A stretch of DNA of 64,000 nucleotides from Mesorhizobium prunaredense (GTDB taxonomy: Bacteria; Pseudomonadota; Alphaproteobacteria; Rhizobiales; Rhizobiaceae): positions 62,001 to 126,000 of the forward strand of contig NZ_FTPD01000013.1 in NCBI RefSeq assembly GCF_900156895.1, read 5' to 3'. Of the stretch, positions 23,096 to 37,076 are shown piece by piece. The translations under genes and the position numbers were made by a program. Position 1 is the stretch's first letter. Each line of letters begins with the position of its first letter. The notes under the pieces are model-generated. The model did not search any database. It saw only the letters and a program-made list of their open reading frames with translations, and was not told the origin of the DNA.

Positions 23096-24673
23096 CTAGG
23101 TCGAAGGGGAACCCTTCCGCCTGATATTGCGCCGGATCATGCCGAAATCGGCGCCGCCGATGGCGAAGGCGGTGACGAAATAAAGCAACGCCCCGCCGGC
23201 TACCAGCGCGAGAAGCGTCGTAGCCTTTATGACCAGCGGTGAGGCCGAGGCAAGTTGGGCGGCAAACCAGTGCTCGGCAAAATACAGCGCCGTCGCCATC
23301 ACCGCCGCCGACAGCACCAGCCGTGGGATGCGTCTCATGAGCGGTACGTCGCGGCCCCAATGGCCGCGCCGGATCAGCACGCCGAGCAGCATCAGAGCAT
23401 TGACCCAGCCGGCGACGGCCGAGGCGACGGCGATGCCCGGCGCGCCCATCTGCGGAAACAGCGTCAGCGCGGTGGTGATGTTCACAGCCACCGAGATCGC
23501 GGCAAAGATCATCGGCGTGCGCGTGTCCTCGCGGGCGAAATAGCCGGGGGTGAACGCCTTGATCAGCACGAAGGCCGGCAGCCCCAAGCCGAAGATCGCC
23601 AGGATCGCCGCCACGATCGGCGTCGAGTTGTTGGCGGCAAACGCTCCGCGTTCGTAGACCAGCCCGACGATCGGCTCCGCCATGACCAGCAGTGCCGCCG
23701 CCGCCGGCAAGGTCAGGAACAGCGTGAACTCCACCGACCGGTTCTGCAGATTGGCCGCCTCGATCAGATTGCCCGACTTCAGCGCCCGCGACAGTTCGGG
23801 CAGAAGCACGATGGCGACGGCGATGCCGACGACGCCGAGCGGCAGCTGATAGATGCGATCGGCATAGGCGAGCGACGACACCGCGCTGTCCTGGGCCGAG
23901 GCGATCGCGGTGCCGATCAGCTGGTTGATCTGGGTGATGCCGCCGGTGATCGCCGCCGGCAGCGCCAGGATCAGCAGCCGCTTGACATTGGGCGTCATCC
24001 TTGGCCGGCGAAAGCTGATCGAGATGCCGGCATGGCGCACCGCCACCCAGACGATCGCCAGTTGCACCAGCCCCGCCGCCAGCACGCCCCAGGCCAGTGC
24101 GAAGCCAACGGTGCGCGCGTCCGATCCCTTGTGCCAGGCATAGGCGAGCACGCCGATCAGGATGACGTTTAGGAACACTGGCGCCACCGCGGCGGCGAAA
24201 TAGCGGCGCAGCGAATTCAGCATGCCGGCCATCATGGCACCGAGCGACATGCAGATCAGATAGGGAAACATGATGGTCGCGAGCCCGACCGTCATCTCGA
24301 ACTTTCCCGGCGAGTCGGCAAAGCCCGGCGCCACCAGGTAGCGCACGATCAGCGGCATCGCCAGTTCCATGGCGATGGTCAGCGCCAGCAGCGCCGTGAA
24401 CAGCACGCCGAACACCTCTTCGGAAAAGCGCTTGGCGCCATCGGTGCCGTGGGTCTCGATCTCCTTGGCGAAGAGCGGCACGAAGGCGGCGTTGAAGGCG
24501 CCTTCGGCAAACAGCCGGCGGAAGGTGTTGGGAAACTGGAAGGCGGCGTTGAAGGCATCGGCGATCGGCCCGGTGCCGAGCGCGGCCGCCATCAGCATCT
24601 CGCGGCCGAAGCCGAGAGCGCGGCTCATCAGCGTGCCGGAAGCGACCGTCGCGAACTTTTTGACAAGGCTCAT
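23096..24673 (-). CDS. murJ: Lipid II flippase MurJ (MviN)
   Basis: 525 residues with 14 membrane helices. The start MSLVKKFATVASGTLMSRALGFGREMLMA and the ADAFNAAFQFPNTFRRLFAEGAFNAAFVP stretch are diagnostic of the MurJ/MviN family. It moves lipid II across the inner membrane for cell wall synthesis. It lies 46 bp after glnD on the same strand, so the two are probably co-transcribed. Confidence 0.96.
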   Translation of the reverse strand: MSLVKKFATVASGTLMSRALGFGREMLMAAALGTGPIADAFNAAFQFPNTFRRLFAEGAFNAAFVPLFAKEIETHGTDGAKRFSEEVFGVLFTALLALTIAMELAMPLIVRYLVAPGFADSPGKFEMTVGLATIMFPYLICMSLGAMMAGMLNSLRRYFAAAVAPVFLNVILIGVLAYAWHKGSDARTVGFALAWGVLAAGLVQLAIVWVAVRHAGISISFRRPRMTPNVKRLLILALPAAITGGITQINQLIGTAIASAQDSAVSSLAYADRIYQLPLGVVGIAVAIVLLPELSRALKSGNLIEAANLQNRSVEFTLFLTLPAAAALLVMAEPIVGLVYERGAFAANNSTPIVAAILAIFGLGLPAFVLIKAFTPGYFAREDTRTPMIFAAISVAVNITTALTLFPQMGAPGIAVASAVAGWVNALMLLGVLIRRGHWGRDVPLMRRIPRLVLSAAVMATALYFAEHWFAAQLASASPLVIKATTLLALVAGGALLYFVTAFAIGGADFGMIRRNIRRKGSPST

Positions 24674-24719
24674 TTGTGTGGAGATTGCCTGGGTGATCGG
24701 AAAAAATCGAGGACGGCGT

Positions 24720-27521
24720 TCACTCGGCCGCAGCCTTGGCCTTGCCGCCGCGTTCGGGCACGGCGCCTTCGAGGACCGAAATCAGCCTGTTTTGGATGGC
24801 GGCCATGCGCGTCGGGCTGTCGATCTTCTGGCCGGTGAGGTCGGTGACATAGAAGGTGTCGATGACCTTTTCGCCGAACGTGGTGATGTGTGCCGAGGCG
24901 ATGTCGAGCGACAGGTCGGACAATGCCCCGGTTATCTCGGACAGCAGGCCCGGCCGATCCAGCCCCTCGACCTCGATCACCGAGAACCGGTTCGACAGCG
25001 TGTTGCGGATTTCGGCCCGCGGCGGGATGCGGAAGACCTTGGCGCCGCGCCGCGGCTTGGTGCGCTTCTCGATCATCTCCGGCAGCCAGCTCTTGCCCGA
25101 CAGCACGTCTTCGATCAGACGGCCGACGCGTTCGGCGCGGCGGCGTTCGTCCTCGTCGCGGTCGAATTCCCTCGAGATCAGGATGGTGTCCAGCGCGCGG
25201 CCGTCGGAGGTGGTGAAGATCTGCGCGTCGACGATGTTGCCGCCGGCCGCCACACAGGCGCCGGCAATGACCGACAGCAGGCGCGGATGGTCCTGTGCCA
25301 GCACGGTGATCTCGGTCACCGCCTCGAATTGATGGGTCTTGATCATGGTGGCGAGCTTCTTGCCCGCCGCATCCGCCTCGCGGATGAATTCGGCGTGGCG
25401 AAGCTGGTCGGCGAGATCGACCGCCAGCAGATAATTCTCATAGTGCTTGGCGACATAGCGCTTGCGCGCCTTTTCCGGCCAATCGGCGAGCGCCTCGGCC
25501 AGCTTTTCGCGGGCAGCCGCGGTGCGCATCGCACGCGACACCTCCGAAAACCCGCCGGTCAACAGCAATTCGGTTTCGTAGTAGAGCGTGCGCAGCAACT
25601 GCCCCTTCCAGCCGTTCCAGACGCCAGGCCCGACGCCCCTGATATCGCAGACGGTTAGGACGAGCAGCAGCTTCAACCGTTCGACCGACTGCACGATCGC
25701 GGAAAAGTCCTCGATCGTCTTGCGGTCGTTGAGGTCGCGGGTCTGCGCCGTCATCGACATGACGAGATGGTTCTCGACCAGCCAGGCGACCGTTTCGGTG
25801 TCGGCCGCCGACAGCCCCATATGCGGGCAGATCCGCCGCGCGATCCGGGCGCCCGCTTCGGAATGGTCCTCCGGCCGGCCCTTGGCGATGTCGTGCAACA
25901 GCACCGCGACATAGAGCGCCTCGCGGCTTTTCTTCAGCCCCGGCATCAGCGAGTGGGCAAGCGGGTGGATCTTTTCACCGTCGCCACGCTCGATCTCGGC
26001 CAGCACGCCGATACAGCGGATCAGGTGCTCGTCCACCGTATAGTGGTGGTACAGCGAGAACTGCATCATGGCGACGATCTTGCCGAAATCCGGGATCAGC
26101 TTTGCCAGCAGTCCCGCCTCGTTCATGCGCCTGAGATTGAGTTCGGCATTGCGGTCCGACGTCAATATGTCGAGGAACAGCCGGTTGGCTTCCTCGTCGC
26201 GCCTGAGCGCCTTGCCGACGAGGCCGAGCGAACGGGTCAGCAGCTTCAGCGCATCGGGGTGAAATTCCAGCCCGTGCTTGTCGGCGAACCAGAACAGCCG
26301 CAAGAGATTGACCGGATCGCGCTCGAACACCAAGTCGTCAGCGATGTTGATGCGATGGTTGTCGACAATGAAATCTGACGTGCCGGCAAGCTTGCGCTTG
26401 CGACGCGAGAAGGTGAGGAAGATGCGGTTGAAGCCCGGCACATGCTTGGCCTGTTCTTCCTCGAGCGCAGCGCAGAAGATGCGGGTCAGATCGCCAACGT
26501 CCTTAGCGACGAGGAAGTAATGCTTCATGAAGCGCTCGACCGCCGACAGGCCCGGATGTGTGGTGTAGCCCAGGCGCTCGGCGATCTCGCGCTGGATGTC
26601 GAAATGCAGCCGTTCCTCGGCCTTGCCGGTGAGGAAATGCATGTGGCAGCGAACCGCCCACAGGAAGTCCTCGGCCTTCTGGAATTCCCGGTATTCGGTG
26701 CCGGTGAAGACGCCCTTGTCGACCAGTTCCTCGCCGGTGCGGACCCGGTAGAAATACTTGCCGATCCAGAACAGCGTCTGCAGGTCGCGCAGGCCGCCCT
26801 TGCCGTCCTTGACGTTGGGTTCGACCAGATAGCGGCTTTCGCCGGCCTTGGCATGGCGCTCGTCGCGTTCGGCAAGCTTGGCCTGCACATATTCGGGGCC
26901 GGTCGTGCGAACCACCTCGCGGTCGAAGCGCTGCAAGAGCTCGTCATAGAGTTTCTCCTCGCCCCACAGGAAACGCGCCTCCAGGATCGAGGTGCGGATG
27001 GTGATGTCGGTGCGCGACTGCCGCAGGCATTCGTCGATGTTGCGGGTGGCGTGGCCGACCTTCAGCCCCAAGTCCCACAGCACGTAGAGCATGTATTCGA
27101 CGATCTGCTCGCCCCATGGCGTCTGCTTGTAGGGCAGCAGGAAGAGCAGATCGATATCGGATCCCGGCGCCAGCGTGCCGCGGCCATAGCCGCCGACCGC
27201 GACGACGGCCATCCGTTCGGCCGATGACGGGTTTTTGACGCGATAGACGTGGGTGGCGGCGAACTCGTAGAGCGCGCGGATGATTTCGTCCATGAGATGC
27301 GACAGCCGGGCGGCGCAGGCAGTGCCGCTGCCGTCATCCATCAGCATGCGTTCGGCGATGCTGCGGCCGGCGGCCAGCCTGCTCTTGAGAAGCTGGAGAA
27401 CGCCGGCACGCGCAGCCTTGCCGGAGCCGTCGCCTGCCGTGGCCGCAGTCAGCGCGGTCATCTCGCGGCGCAAGGCTTCGCCGTCGATCAGTTCGTCGAG
27501 CTTTAGAGAGATTCTTGCCAT
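24720..27521 (-). CDS. glnD: PII uridylyltransferase/uridylyl-removing enzyme GlnD
   Basis: 933 residues. The nucleotidyltransferase domain has the [19 protein letters not shown] motif (about 110-128, Asp122 and Asp124). The HD phosphohydrolase domain has [15 protein letters not shown]. Two C-terminal ACT domains ([21 protein letters not shown] and [17 protein letters not shown]) sense glutamine. It uridylylates PII proteins at low nitrogen and removes UMP at high nitrogen. It lies next to murJ as in other rhizobia. The copper cluster now separates it from mutS. Confidence 0.97.
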   Translation of the reverse strand: MARISLKLDELIDGEALRREMTALTAATAGDGSGKAARAGVLQLLKSRLAAGRSIAERMLMDDGSGTACAARLSHLMDEIIRALYEFAATHVYRVKNPSSAERMAVVAVGGYGRGTLAPGSDIDLLFLLPYKQTPWGEQIVEYMLYVLWDLGLKVGHATRNIDECLRQSRTDITIRTSILEARFLWGEEKLYDELLQRFDREVVRTTGPEYVQAKLAERDERHAKAGESRYLVEPNVKDGKGGLRDLQTLFWIGKYFYRVRTGEELVDKGVFTGTEYREFQKAEDFLWAVRCHMHFLTGKAEERLHFDIQREIAERLGYTTHPGLSAVERFMKHYFLVAKDVGDLTRIFCAALEEEQAKHVPGFNRIFLTFSRRKRKLAGTSDFIVDNHRINIADDLVFERDPVNLLRLFWFADKHGLEFHPDALKLLTRSLGLVGKALRRDEEANRLFLDILTSDRNAELNLRRMNEAGLLAKLIPDFGKIVAMMQFSLYHHYTVDEHLIRCIGVLAEIERGDGEKIHPLAHSLMPGLKKSREALYVAVLLHDIAKGRPEDHSEAGARIARRICPHMGLSAADTETVAWLVENHLVMSMTAQTRDLNDRKTIEDFSAIVQSVERLKLLLVLTVCDIRGVGPGVWNGWKGQLLRTLYYETELLLTGGFSEVSRAMRTAAAREKLAEALADWPEKARKRYVAKHYENYLLAVDLADQLRHAEFIREADAAGKKLATMIKTHQFEAVTEITVLAQDHPRLLSVIAGACVAAGGNIVDAQIFTTSDGRALDTILISREFDRDEDERRRAERVGRLIEDVLSGKSWLPEMIEKRTKPRRGAKVFRIPPRAEIRNTLSNRFSVIEVEGLDRPGLLSEITGALSDLSLDIASAHITTFGEKVIDTFYVTDLTGQKIDSPTRMAAIQNRLISVLEGAVPERGGKAKAAAE

Positions 27522-27828
27522 AAGTGCCGTTCGGCCTCGCCGTTTTGGCGGCGTCTATAGCGCGTTTTCGCGGCGCTGGGTATGGGCGGACGGACACGCT
27601 CTCCACGGGAGTCGAATCCCGATGATCGCCTCCTGCCGCAGTTGATAGATGGTCTTGCTGGACGATGTTGCCAAGCCCAGAAGTGGCAGCCGCCATAAGC
27701 ATGGAAGCGGTTTGGGTCAGGCAGTCCGGCATGTACCACGGCACCAAAGGTCGAAATTGGCCCTTGACCTTCCAGTTACTGGAAGCACTACCTCTGTTGC
27801 AAGTTCGAGACAGAGAGGCCTTTCCGCA
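27522..27828. other. Intergenic region between glnD and copA
   Basis: About 300 bp between divergent genes. An open frame in register with copA crosses it, but the copper-responsive promoter lies inside, so it is non-coding. I see no tRNA or other gene. Confidence 0.7.
27764..27794 (+). promoter_or_regulatory. CueR/HmrR-type copper promoter and operator
   Basis: TTGACC (27764-27769), then a 19-bp spacer to TACCTC (27789-27794). The spacer holds the perfect dyad CTTCCAGTTACTGGAAG (27769-27785). The overlong spacer with this dyad is the hallmark of promoters activated by Cu(I)-loaded CueR/HmrR. It sets copA as copper-inducible. Confidence 0.9.
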
Positions 27829-30333
<2,505 letters not shown>

Positions 30334-30376
30334 GCGAAGTCCCCAGATAGGAATTCGTTCAAAAAGGAGATCATGA

Positions 30377-30778
30377 ATGACTTTGGCCAAGAAGATCGTG
30401 CTGCTGCTGATGGCGGCCGGAATGCTGCTTGCCGTTTTCCTGGAAAGCATTCCGTCGCAAGCCCAGGAGACGAAACACGACATGGGGGCGCACGACATGG
30501 GAGCGATGGGCGCGCAGGGTGCCTCGACCGATAGCTACAAGGCGGCGATGGACAAGATGCACAGCGCGATGATGGCGATCGAATATTCCGGCAATGCCGA
30601 TGTCGATTTCGCCCGCGGCATGATCCCGCATCACCAGGCGGCTATCGACATGGCCAAGGTCGAGCTTGCCAATGGCAAGGATCCGGAAATGCGCAAGCTG
30701 GCCGAAGCGGTGATCGCGGCGCAGGAAGCCGAGATCAAGCAGATGCAGGATTGGCTGGCCGCCCATCCGGTGAAGTAG
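30377..30778 (+). CDS. DUF305 (CopM-like) periplasmic copper-binding protein
   Basis: 133 residues with a signal peptide (MTLAKKIVLLLMAAGMLLAVFLESIPSQAQ). The mature start is His- and Met-rich (HDMGAHDMGAMG). The DUF305 core has FARGMIPHHQAAIDMAKVEL and ends EIKQMQDWLAAH. CopM, a cyanobacterial member, binds periplasmic copper. Lying 43 bp after copA under the same CueR-type promoter, it most likely receives or buffers exported copper. Confidence 0.88.
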   Translation: MTLAKKIVLLLMAAGMLLAVFLESIPSQAQETKHDMGAHDMGAMGAQGASTDSYKAAMDKMHSAMMAIEYSGNADVDFARGMIPHHQAAIDMAKVELANGKDPEMRKLAEAVIAAQEAEIKQMQDWLAAHPVK

Positions 30779-30853
30779 CATCAGGCAGCTCGCGCGAAGG
30801 ACTTTGATCTGGATTTATCCCCGGCTGCCATCGGGCCTCGACTGGAGGACGCC

Positions 30854-31699
30854 ATGCCGTCAACGATAAGAACCACAACATTGCCCTCGGGCGAAGCCGT
30901 TCCCGTGCTCGGTCAAGGCACCTGGAAAATGGGCGAGGACGCCCGCCGCCGTGCCGATGAGGTCAATGCCCTGAAGCTTGGGCTGGATCTCGGCATGACG
31001 CTGATCGACACCGCCGAAATGTATGCCAGCGGTGGCGCCGAGGAAGTGGTGGCGGATGCTATTGCCGGGCGCCGCGACGAGGTGTTACTGGTCTCCAAGG
31101 TGCTGCCGTCCAACGCCTCGCGCACCGGCGTGCCGGCGGCCTGCGACAGAAGCCTCAGGCATCTGCGCACCGACCGCATCGATCTCTATCTGCTGCACTG
31201 GCCCGGCAGCGTGCCGCTGGCGGAAACGGTCGAGGCCTTCGAGGCGTTGAAAAAGGCCGGCAAGATCCGCCACTGGGGCGTCAGCAATTTTGACACTCAT
31301 GAGATGGAGGAACTGGTCAGCCTGCCGGCCGGCGACAGCGTCCAGACCAACCAGATCCTCTACAATCTGTCCCAGCGCGGCCCCGAATTCGACCTTGCGC
31401 CCTGGAGCCGGCGGCGCGGCATTCCGCTGATGGCCTATTCGCCGGTCGACCAGGGCGCATTGGCGCGCAACGCCAGCCTCGAAGCCATCGCCGCCCGCCA
31501 CGATGCGACGCCGGCTCAGCTGGCGCTGGCCTGGGTGATGGCACAGGACGGCGTCATCGCCATTCCAAAGGCCAGCAAGCAGGAGCATATCCGCCAGAAT
31601 GTCGCAGCGCTCGACATCGAGCTTACGCGTGAGGATTTCGCCGAAATCGACCGCGCCTTCCCGCCGCCGAGGCGCAAGCAGGGCCTGCAGATGATTTGA
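30854..31699 (+). CDS. Aldo/keto reductase
   Basis: 281 residues, (beta/alpha)8 NADPH-dependent reductase. The catalytic tetrad is visible: Asp and Tyr in [11 protein letters not shown], Lys in LLVSKVLP, His in LYLLHWPG. The C-terminal cofactor site [13 protein letters not shown] is present. It has an excellent GGAGG site before ATG 30854. It lies 75 bp after the DUF305 gene on the same strand; any tie to copper response is not evident. Substrate unknown. Confidence 0.88.
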   Translation: MPSTIRTTTLPSGEAVPVLGQGTWKMGEDARRRADEVNALKLGLDLGMTLIDTAEMYASGGAEEVVADAIAGRRDEVLLVSKVLPSNASRTGVPAACDRSLRHLRTDRIDLYLLHWPGSVPLAETVEAFEALKKAGKIRHWGVSNFDTHEMEELVSLPAGDSVQTNQILYNLSQRGPEFDLAPWSRRRGIPLMAYSPVDQGALARNASLEAIAARHDATPAQLALAWVMAQDGVIAIPKASKQEHIRQNVAALDIELTREDFAEIDRAFPPPRRKQGLQMI

Positions 31700-31736
31700 G
31701 GATGGGAGCGGAAATAAACTAAGGCCGCGTTCCTTC

Positions 31737-31823
31737 GCGCCCCCCTCTGTCCTGCCGGACATCTCCCCCCAAGTAGGGGAGATGCCAAGTGGTGGCAAAG
31801 AGGGCAGGACAGAGGGGGGCGCC
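31737..31823. repeat. RIME-like palindromic intergenic element, short form
   Basis: The outer arms (CGCCCCCCTCTGTCCTGCC from 31738 and its inverse at 31804-31822) enclose a second stem, ATCTCCCC-CCAAGTA-GGGGAGAT. It has the same arms as 63630-63789 and lies between two convergent genes. Confidence 0.8.
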
Positions 31824-31849
31824 GTAGAGCACTATCCGACGAGGCCCAG

Positions 31850-34600
31850 CTACTTCCCCGCCATTCCCTTCAACCGGTAAAGCGCCTCCAGCGCCTCCCG
31901 CGGCGTCATCTCGTCGGGGTTGATCGCGCCGAGCGCGGCACCGAGTGCATCGTCCTTCACCGGCTTCGGCGTTTCCCGCCTCACCGCCACTGAAAACAGC
32001 GGCAGATCGTCGACCAGCCGGTTGGCCTTGCCCGAAACCTCGCCCGCTTCCAGCTGGTGCAGCACTTCCCTGGCCCGCCCGACCACTGCCTCCGGCAAGC
32101 CGGCCAGACGCGCCACCTGCACGCCGTAGGAGCGGTCGGCGGCACCCTTGCCGACCTCGTGCAGGAAGACCACGTCGCCCTCCCATTCCTTGACCCGCAT
32201 GGTGACATTGTGCAGTCGAGCAAGCTTGCTGGCCAGCGCAGTCATTTCGTGGAAATGGGTGGCGAAGATCGCCCGGCAGCGGTTTTTCTCGTGCAGATAC
32301 TCGACCGCCGCCCAGGCGATCGACAGGCCGTCGAAGGTGGCGGTGCCGCGGCCGATCTCGTCGAGGATCACCAGCGCGCGCTCGCCGGCCTGGTTGAGGA
32401 TCGCCGCCGTTTCGACCATCTCGACCATGAAGGTCGAGCGGCCGCGCGCCAGATCGTCGGAGGCGCCGACACGTGAAAACAGCCGGTCGACGACGCCGAT
32501 ATGGGCTGATGCCGCCGGCACGAAGGAGCCGGTCTGGGCGAGGATGGCGATCAGCGCGTTCTGCCTGAGGAAGGTCGATTTGCCGCCCATATTGGGGCCG
32601 GTCAGCAGCCAGATCGCGCCGTTTTTGGCATTGCCTTCCGGCGACAAATCGCAATCATTGGCGACGAACGGTCCTTCGCCCGAACGCCGCAGCGACTGTT
32701 CCACCACCGGATGCCGCCCGCCCGAAATGGCGAAGGCGAGGCTCGCGTCCACGATGGGCCGGCACCAGGCCTCGCTTTCGGAAAGCAGCGCCAGTGCCGC
32801 CGACACGTCGAGCACGGCGAGTGCTTCGGCGCCGGCGCGGATCTTGTCCGCCTCGCCAACCGCTTCCGCCGTCAGCCTGTCGAAGGCGGCAAGCTCGATC
32901 GCCAGCGCCCGGTCGGCGGCATTGGCGATCTTCGATTCCAGCTCGGCCAGTTCGGTCGTGGTGAAGCGCATGGCGTTGGCCATGGTCTGGCGATGGATGA
33001 AGCGCGCCTTCGCCCCGTCGCTGCTCGTCAAGATCGCATGGTGGTTGGCGGTGACTTCGATGTAGTAGCCAAGCACATTGTTGTGCCGGATTTTCAGCGA
33101 GCGGATGCCGGTTTCGTCGATCAGCGAGCGCTCCAGCCCGGCGATCACCTTGCGCGATTCATCGCGCAGCGCCCGCATCTCGTCGAGCTCAGCGTTGTAG
33201 CTGGAACGGACGAAGCCGCCGTCGCGCTTGAGCAGCGGCAGTTCGTCGGCGAGCGCCCGCGTCAGATGCTCGGCCAGCGGGCGCGGCAGCGCCTCGATCG
33301 CCGCCAGCGCCGCCGCCAATTCTGGCGGCAGGGCGGTCGCCGCAAACAGTTCGGCAATAGCGCCGGCGGCCTCGAACCCGGCACGCAGGGCGCCAAGATC
33401 GCGCGGGCCACCGCGGTTGAGCGCCAGCCGCGACAGCGCGCGTGGCATGTCGGCGACGCTCTTCAGGCTCGCCCGCACCGCATGGCACAGCCGTGTCTCG
33501 GCCCGGAAGAACGACACCGAATCCAGCCTTGCGCCAATTGCCGCCGGATCGGTCAGCGGCGCCATCAGCCGGTCGGCGAGCAGCCGCGCGCCGCCGCCGG
33601 TCACCGTGCGGTCGATCGCCTTGAACAGCGAACCCTCGCGGCTGCCGGACAGCGTGCGCAGCAGTTCCAGATTGGCGCGTGTCGCCGGATCGATGAACAG
33701 CGTCGAACCCTGCTCCTCGCGCTCGGGCCGCGACAGCGGCGGCCGCTCGGCCTTCTGCGTCTTCTCGACATAGGCGATGGCGCCTGAGATCGCCGACAGT
33801 TCGGCGCGGGAAAACGTACCGAAACTGTCCGGCGTCGCCACCTCGAAGAAACGGGCGATGCGCCCGGCGGCCGACGCCGAGTCGAACAGGCTCGGCGGCT
33901 GCGGATTGGCGATGCGGCCGAGCACATCGAACACCGGTTTCAGCTCCGGATCGTAAAACACCGGCTCGGCGACGATCAGCTCGCGTGGGTCGACGCGAAA
34001 GACATCGGCGAGCAGCCGGTCGGCGGTCGTCTCGGCAACGCGGAAGGCGCCGGTCGAGATCTCGATCCAGGCCAGCGCAAAACTTCCTTGGTTCCCTGTC
34101 GCGCTGCCGCGCTCCCCGCCTCTTGGATCGGCCCCGCCCTTGACCCGGCCAAGTGCCATCAAGAAACTCGATTCCGACGGCGCCAGCAGTTTGTCCTCGG
34201 TGATGGTGCCGGGCGTTACCAGCCGCACCACGTCGCGGCGCACCACCGATTTGCCGCCGCGTTTCTTCGCCTCTGCCGGATCCTCGATCTGCTCGCAGAC
34301 GGCGACGCGGAACCCTTGTCCAATCAGCTTCTGCAGATAATCGTCGGCGGCATGCACCGGCACGCCGCACATCGGGATGTCGAGGCCCTGGTGCTTGCCA
34401 CGCTTGGTCAGGACGATGCCGAGCGCCCGGCTCGCCTTCTCGGCGTCGTCGAAGAACAGTTCGTAGAAATCGCCCATGCGGTAGAACAGCAGCGAATCCG
34501 GGTTCGCCGCCTTGATCTCGATATACTGCTCCATCATCGGCGTTGCCGGCGCAAAGGCCGGCGCAGCACTGTCGCTGCGAATGGGCGTTTCGTCGTTCAA
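31850..34600 (-). CDS. mutS: DNA mismatch repair protein MutS
   Basis: 916 residues if started at TTG 34600. The mismatch-recognition domain starts [30 protein letters not shown], containing the Phe-x-Glu wedge (FYELF). The ATPase Walker [10 protein letters not shown] is near residue 666, with [10 protein letters not shown] and the ATHFHEMT switch. It recognises mismatches and recruits MutL. The frame is open back to 34858, but that overlaps the divergent malic enzyme gene. No ATG lies between 34600 and M108 of the open frame (34537), so either TTG 34600 or ATG 34537 is the start. Confidence 0.93.
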   Translation of the reverse strand: MNDETPIRSDSAAPAFAPATPMMEQYIEIKAANPDSLLFYRMGDFYELFFDDAEKASRALGIVLTKRGKHQGLDIPMCGVPVHAADDYLQKLIGQGFRVAVCEQIEDPAEAKKRGGKSVVRRDVVRLVTPGTITEDKLLAPSESSFLMALGRVKGGADPRGGERGSATGNQGSFALAWIEISTGAFRVAETTADRLLADVFRVDPRELIVAEPVFYDPELKPVFDVLGRIANPQPPSLFDSASAAGRIARFFEVATPDSFGTFSRAELSAISGAIAYVEKTQKAERPPLSRPEREEQGSTLFIDPATRANLELLRTLSGSREGSLFKAIDRTVTGGGARLLADRLMAPLTDPAAIGARLDSVSFFRAETRLCHAVRASLKSVADMPRALSRLALNRGGPRDLGALRAGFEAAGAIAELFAATALPPELAAALAAIEALPRPLAEHLTRALADELPLLKRDGGFVRSSYNAELDEMRALRDESRKVIAGLERSLIDETGIRSLKIRHNNVLGYYIEVTANHHAILTSSDGAKARFIHRQTMANAMRFTTTELAELESKIANAADRALAIELAAFDRLTAEAVGEADKIRAGAEALAVLDVSAALALLSESEAWCRPIVDASLAFAISGGRHPVVEQSLRRSGEGPFVANDCDLSPEGNAKNGAIWLLTGPNMGGKSTFLRQNALIAILAQTGSFVPAASAHIGVVDRLFSRVGASDDLARGRSTFMVEMVETAAILNQAGERALVILDEIGRGTATFDGLSIAWAAVEYLHEKNRCRAIFATHFHEMTALASKLARLHNVTMRVKEWEGDVVFLHEVGKGAADRSYGVQVARLAGLPEAVVGRAREVLHQLEAGEVSGKANRLVDDLPLFSVAVRRETPKPVKDDALGAALGAINPDEMTPREALEALYRLKGMAGK

Positions 34601-34742
34601 GAAGTTGCTTCCAAAATTTCCCAAGCCATCTGCTTGGCGGTTTACAGCGGCGAAGTGTAGCCTTAATCCCGAACGTTCCACAAAAGAAAGCGTCGCGCCC
34701 GTCTCAACGAGGTGCTGCACGGGTGAGGAAATCGAAAGCATC

Positions 34743-37022
34743 ATGGCCAAGAAAACCGAAAGCAACGGCCCCTCCGTCAGTGCGCAGGAGGCGCTGGAAT
34801 TCCACGCCATGGGCCGCCCGGGCAAGCTGGAGATCGTCGCCACCAAGCCGATGGCCACCCAGCGCGACCTCAGCCTCGCCTATTCGCCGGGCGTCGCGGT
34901 TCCGGTGCTTGCCATTGCCGAGGATCCCAGCCGCGCCTTCGACTACACGGCGCGCGGCAACATGGTCGCCGTCATCTCCAACGGCACCGCCATCCTCGGC
35001 CTCGGCAATCTCGGCGCGCTGGCCGCCAAGCCGGTGATGGAAGGCAAGGCGGTGCTGTTCAAGCGCTTCGCCGATGTCGATTCGATCGATCTCGAGGTCG
35101 ACACCGAGGATGCCGAAGAGTTCATCAATTGCGTGCGTTTCCTCGGGCCGTCGTTCGGCGGAATCAATCTGGAAGACATCAAGGCTCCGGAATGCTTTAT
35201 CATCGAGCAGCGGCTGCGCGAACTTATGGACATACCGGTCTTTCATGACGACCAGCACGGCACCGCCATCATTTCGGCGGCCGGCCTGATCAACGCGCTG
35301 GAAATCACCGGCCGCGACATGAAGACCACCAAAATGGTCTGCAACGGCGCCGGTGCCGCCGGCGTCGCCTGCATCGAGCTGATGAAGGCGATGGGCTTTG
35401 CGCCCGAAAACATCATCCTGTGCGACACCAAAGGCGTCGTCTTCCAGGGCCGCACCGAAGGCATGAACCAGTGGAAGTCGGCGCATGCCGTCAAGACCGA
35501 TGCGCGCTCGCTGGCCGAGGCGCTCGACGGTGCCGACGTGTTCCTCGGCCTCTCAGCCAAGGGCGTGCTGACCACCAAGATGGTGCAGTCGATGGCCGAG
35601 AAGCCGATCATCTTCGCCATGGCCAACCCCGATCCCGAGATCACGCCGGAGGAAGTCGCCGAAATCCGCGCCGATGCCATCATGGCCACCGGGCGTTCGG
35701 ACTATCCGAACCAGGTCAACAACGTGCTCGGCTTCCCTTACATCTTCCGCGGCGCGCTGGACGTGCGGGCGACCACCATCAATGACGACATGAAGATCGC
35801 CGCGGCGCGTGCGCTCGCCGAACTGGCGCGCCAGGATGTGCCCGACGACGTCGCCGCCGCCTACCAGGGCATGCGGCCGAAATTCGGCCCCAACTACATC
35901 ATCCCGGTGCCGTTCGACCCGCGCCTGATCTCGGCCATTCCGATCGCGGTTGCCAAGGCCGCGATGGAATCCGGCGTCGCGCGCAAGCCGATCCTCGACC
36001 TCGACCGCTACGCGCAGGAGCTTTCCGCCCGCCGCGATCCGATCGCCTCGACCCTGCAGCGCATCTACGACCGCGTGCGCCGCCAGCCCAAGCGCATCGT
36101 TTTCGCCGAGGGCGAGGAGGAGCAGGTGATGCGCGCCGCCGTCTCCTATGTGAACCAGCGGCTCGGCACCGCCATCCTGCTCGGCCGCGACGACATCATC
36201 AAGGAGAACGCCAGGAACGCCGGCATCGAACTGAACAAGCAAGGCATCGAGATCATCAATGCCAGGCTGTCGCGCCGCAACGGCGTCTACACCGACTATC
36301 TGTACGAGCGCATGCAGCGCAAGGGGTTCCTGTTTCGCGACTGCCAGCGCCTGATCAACAACGACCGCAACCATTTCGCCGCCTGCATGGTGGCGCTGGG
36401 CGATGCCGATGGCATCGTCACCGGCGTCACCCGCAACTACTCGACGGCGCTCGACGACATCCGCCGCATCATCGACGCCAAGCCCGGCCACCGCGTCATC
36501 GGCGCCTCGATCGTGCTGGCGCGGGGTCGAACCGTGATTGTCGCCGACACCGCCGTGCATGACATGCCGAATGCCGAACAGATCGCCGACATCGCCGAGG
36601 AAGCCGCCGGCTTTGCCCGCCGCATGGGTTATGAGCCACGGCTGGCCATGCTTGCCTATTCCACCTTCGGCCATCCGCAGGGCGAGCGCTCCGAACGCGT
36701 CCAGGAAGCGGTGCGCATCCTCGACAAGCGGCGCGTCGATTTCGAGTATGACGGCGAGATGGCAGCCGACGTGGCGCTCAACGCACGCGCCATGGCGCAA
36801 TACCCGTTCATCCGGCTGACCGGTCCGGCCAATGTGCTGATCATGCCGGCCTTCCACTCGGCCTCGATCTCGACCAAGATGCTGCAGGAGCTCGGCGGCT
36901 CGACCGTCATCGGCCCGCTGCTGGTCGGCTTGGACAAGCCGGTTCAGATCGTCTCGCTCAACGCCAAGGACAGCGACATCGTCAACATGGCGGCGATTGC
37001 CGCTTATACGGCAGGGGCCTGA
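34743..37022 (+). CDS. maeB: NADP-dependent malic enzyme with phosphotransacetylase-like C terminus
   Basis: 759 residues. The malic enzyme part (about 1-420) has the catalytic [10 protein letters not shown] and nucleotide-binding GAGAAG segments. The C-terminal part (about 430-759) resembles phosphate acetyltransferase ([18 protein letters not shown]). It oxidatively decarboxylates malate to pyruvate. By chromosomal position next to mutS and glnD it corresponds to the Sinorhizobium tme gene rather than to dme; this rests on recalled gene order. The start at 34743 follows GAGGAAAT; an in-frame extension to 34512 overlaps mutS and is rejected. Confidence 0.92.
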   Translation: MAKKTESNGPSVSAQEALEFHAMGRPGKLEIVATKPMATQRDLSLAYSPGVAVPVLAIAEDPSRAFDYTARGNMVAVISNGTAILGLGNLGALAAKPVMEGKAVLFKRFADVDSIDLEVDTEDAEEFINCVRFLGPSFGGINLEDIKAPECFIIEQRLRELMDIPVFHDDQHGTAIISAAGLINALEITGRDMKTTKMVCNGAGAAGVACIELMKAMGFAPENIILCDTKGVVFQGRTEGMNQWKSAHAVKTDARSLAEALDGADVFLGLSAKGVLTTKMVQSMAEKPIIFAMANPDPEITPEEVAEIRADAIMATGRSDYPNQVNNVLGFPYIFRGALDVRATTINDDMKIAAARALAELARQDVPDDVAAAYQGMRPKFGPNYIIPVPFDPRLISAIPIAVAKAAMESGVARKPILDLDRYAQELSARRDPIASTLQRIYDRVRRQPKRIVFAEGEEEQVMRAAVSYVNQRLGTAILLGRDDIIKENARNAGIELNKQGIEIINARLSRRNGVYTDYLYERMQRKGFLFRDCQRLINNDRNHFAACMVALGDADGIVTGVTRNYSTALDDIRRIIDAKPGHRVIGASIVLARGRTVIVADTAVHDMPNAEQIADIAEEAAGFARRMGYEPRLAMLAYSTFGHPQGERSERVQEAVRILDKRRVDFEYDGEMAADVALNARAMAQYPFIRLTGPANVLIMPAFHSASISTKMLQELGGSTVIGPLLVGLDKPVQIVSLNAKDSDIVNMAAIAAYTAGA

Positions 37023-37032
37023 GGAGCGAGCG

Positions 37033-37067
37033 CCTCTTCCTTCTCCCACAAGGGGAGAAGGAAGAGG
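37033..37067. terminator. 15-bp perfect hairpin between convergent maeB and adenosine kinase genes
   Basis: CCTCTTCCTTCTCCC, loop ACAAG, GGGAGAAGGAAGAGG. There is no T-run. It sits 10 bp after one stop and 9 bp before the other, so it probably shields both transcript ends. A related imperfect hairpin follows ilvD (about 50983-51014). Confidence 0.65.
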
Positions 37068-37076
37068 TGCCGCCTC

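Noticed and set aside
27649..27828. Possible 60-residue N-terminal extension of copA
   Set aside because: The copper promoter and operator lie inside it, and its composition is unlike the family.
34512..34742. Upstream extension of the malic enzyme frame
   Set aside because: It overlaps the divergent mutS 5' region and is not like malic enzymes; ATG 34743 has a ribosome site.
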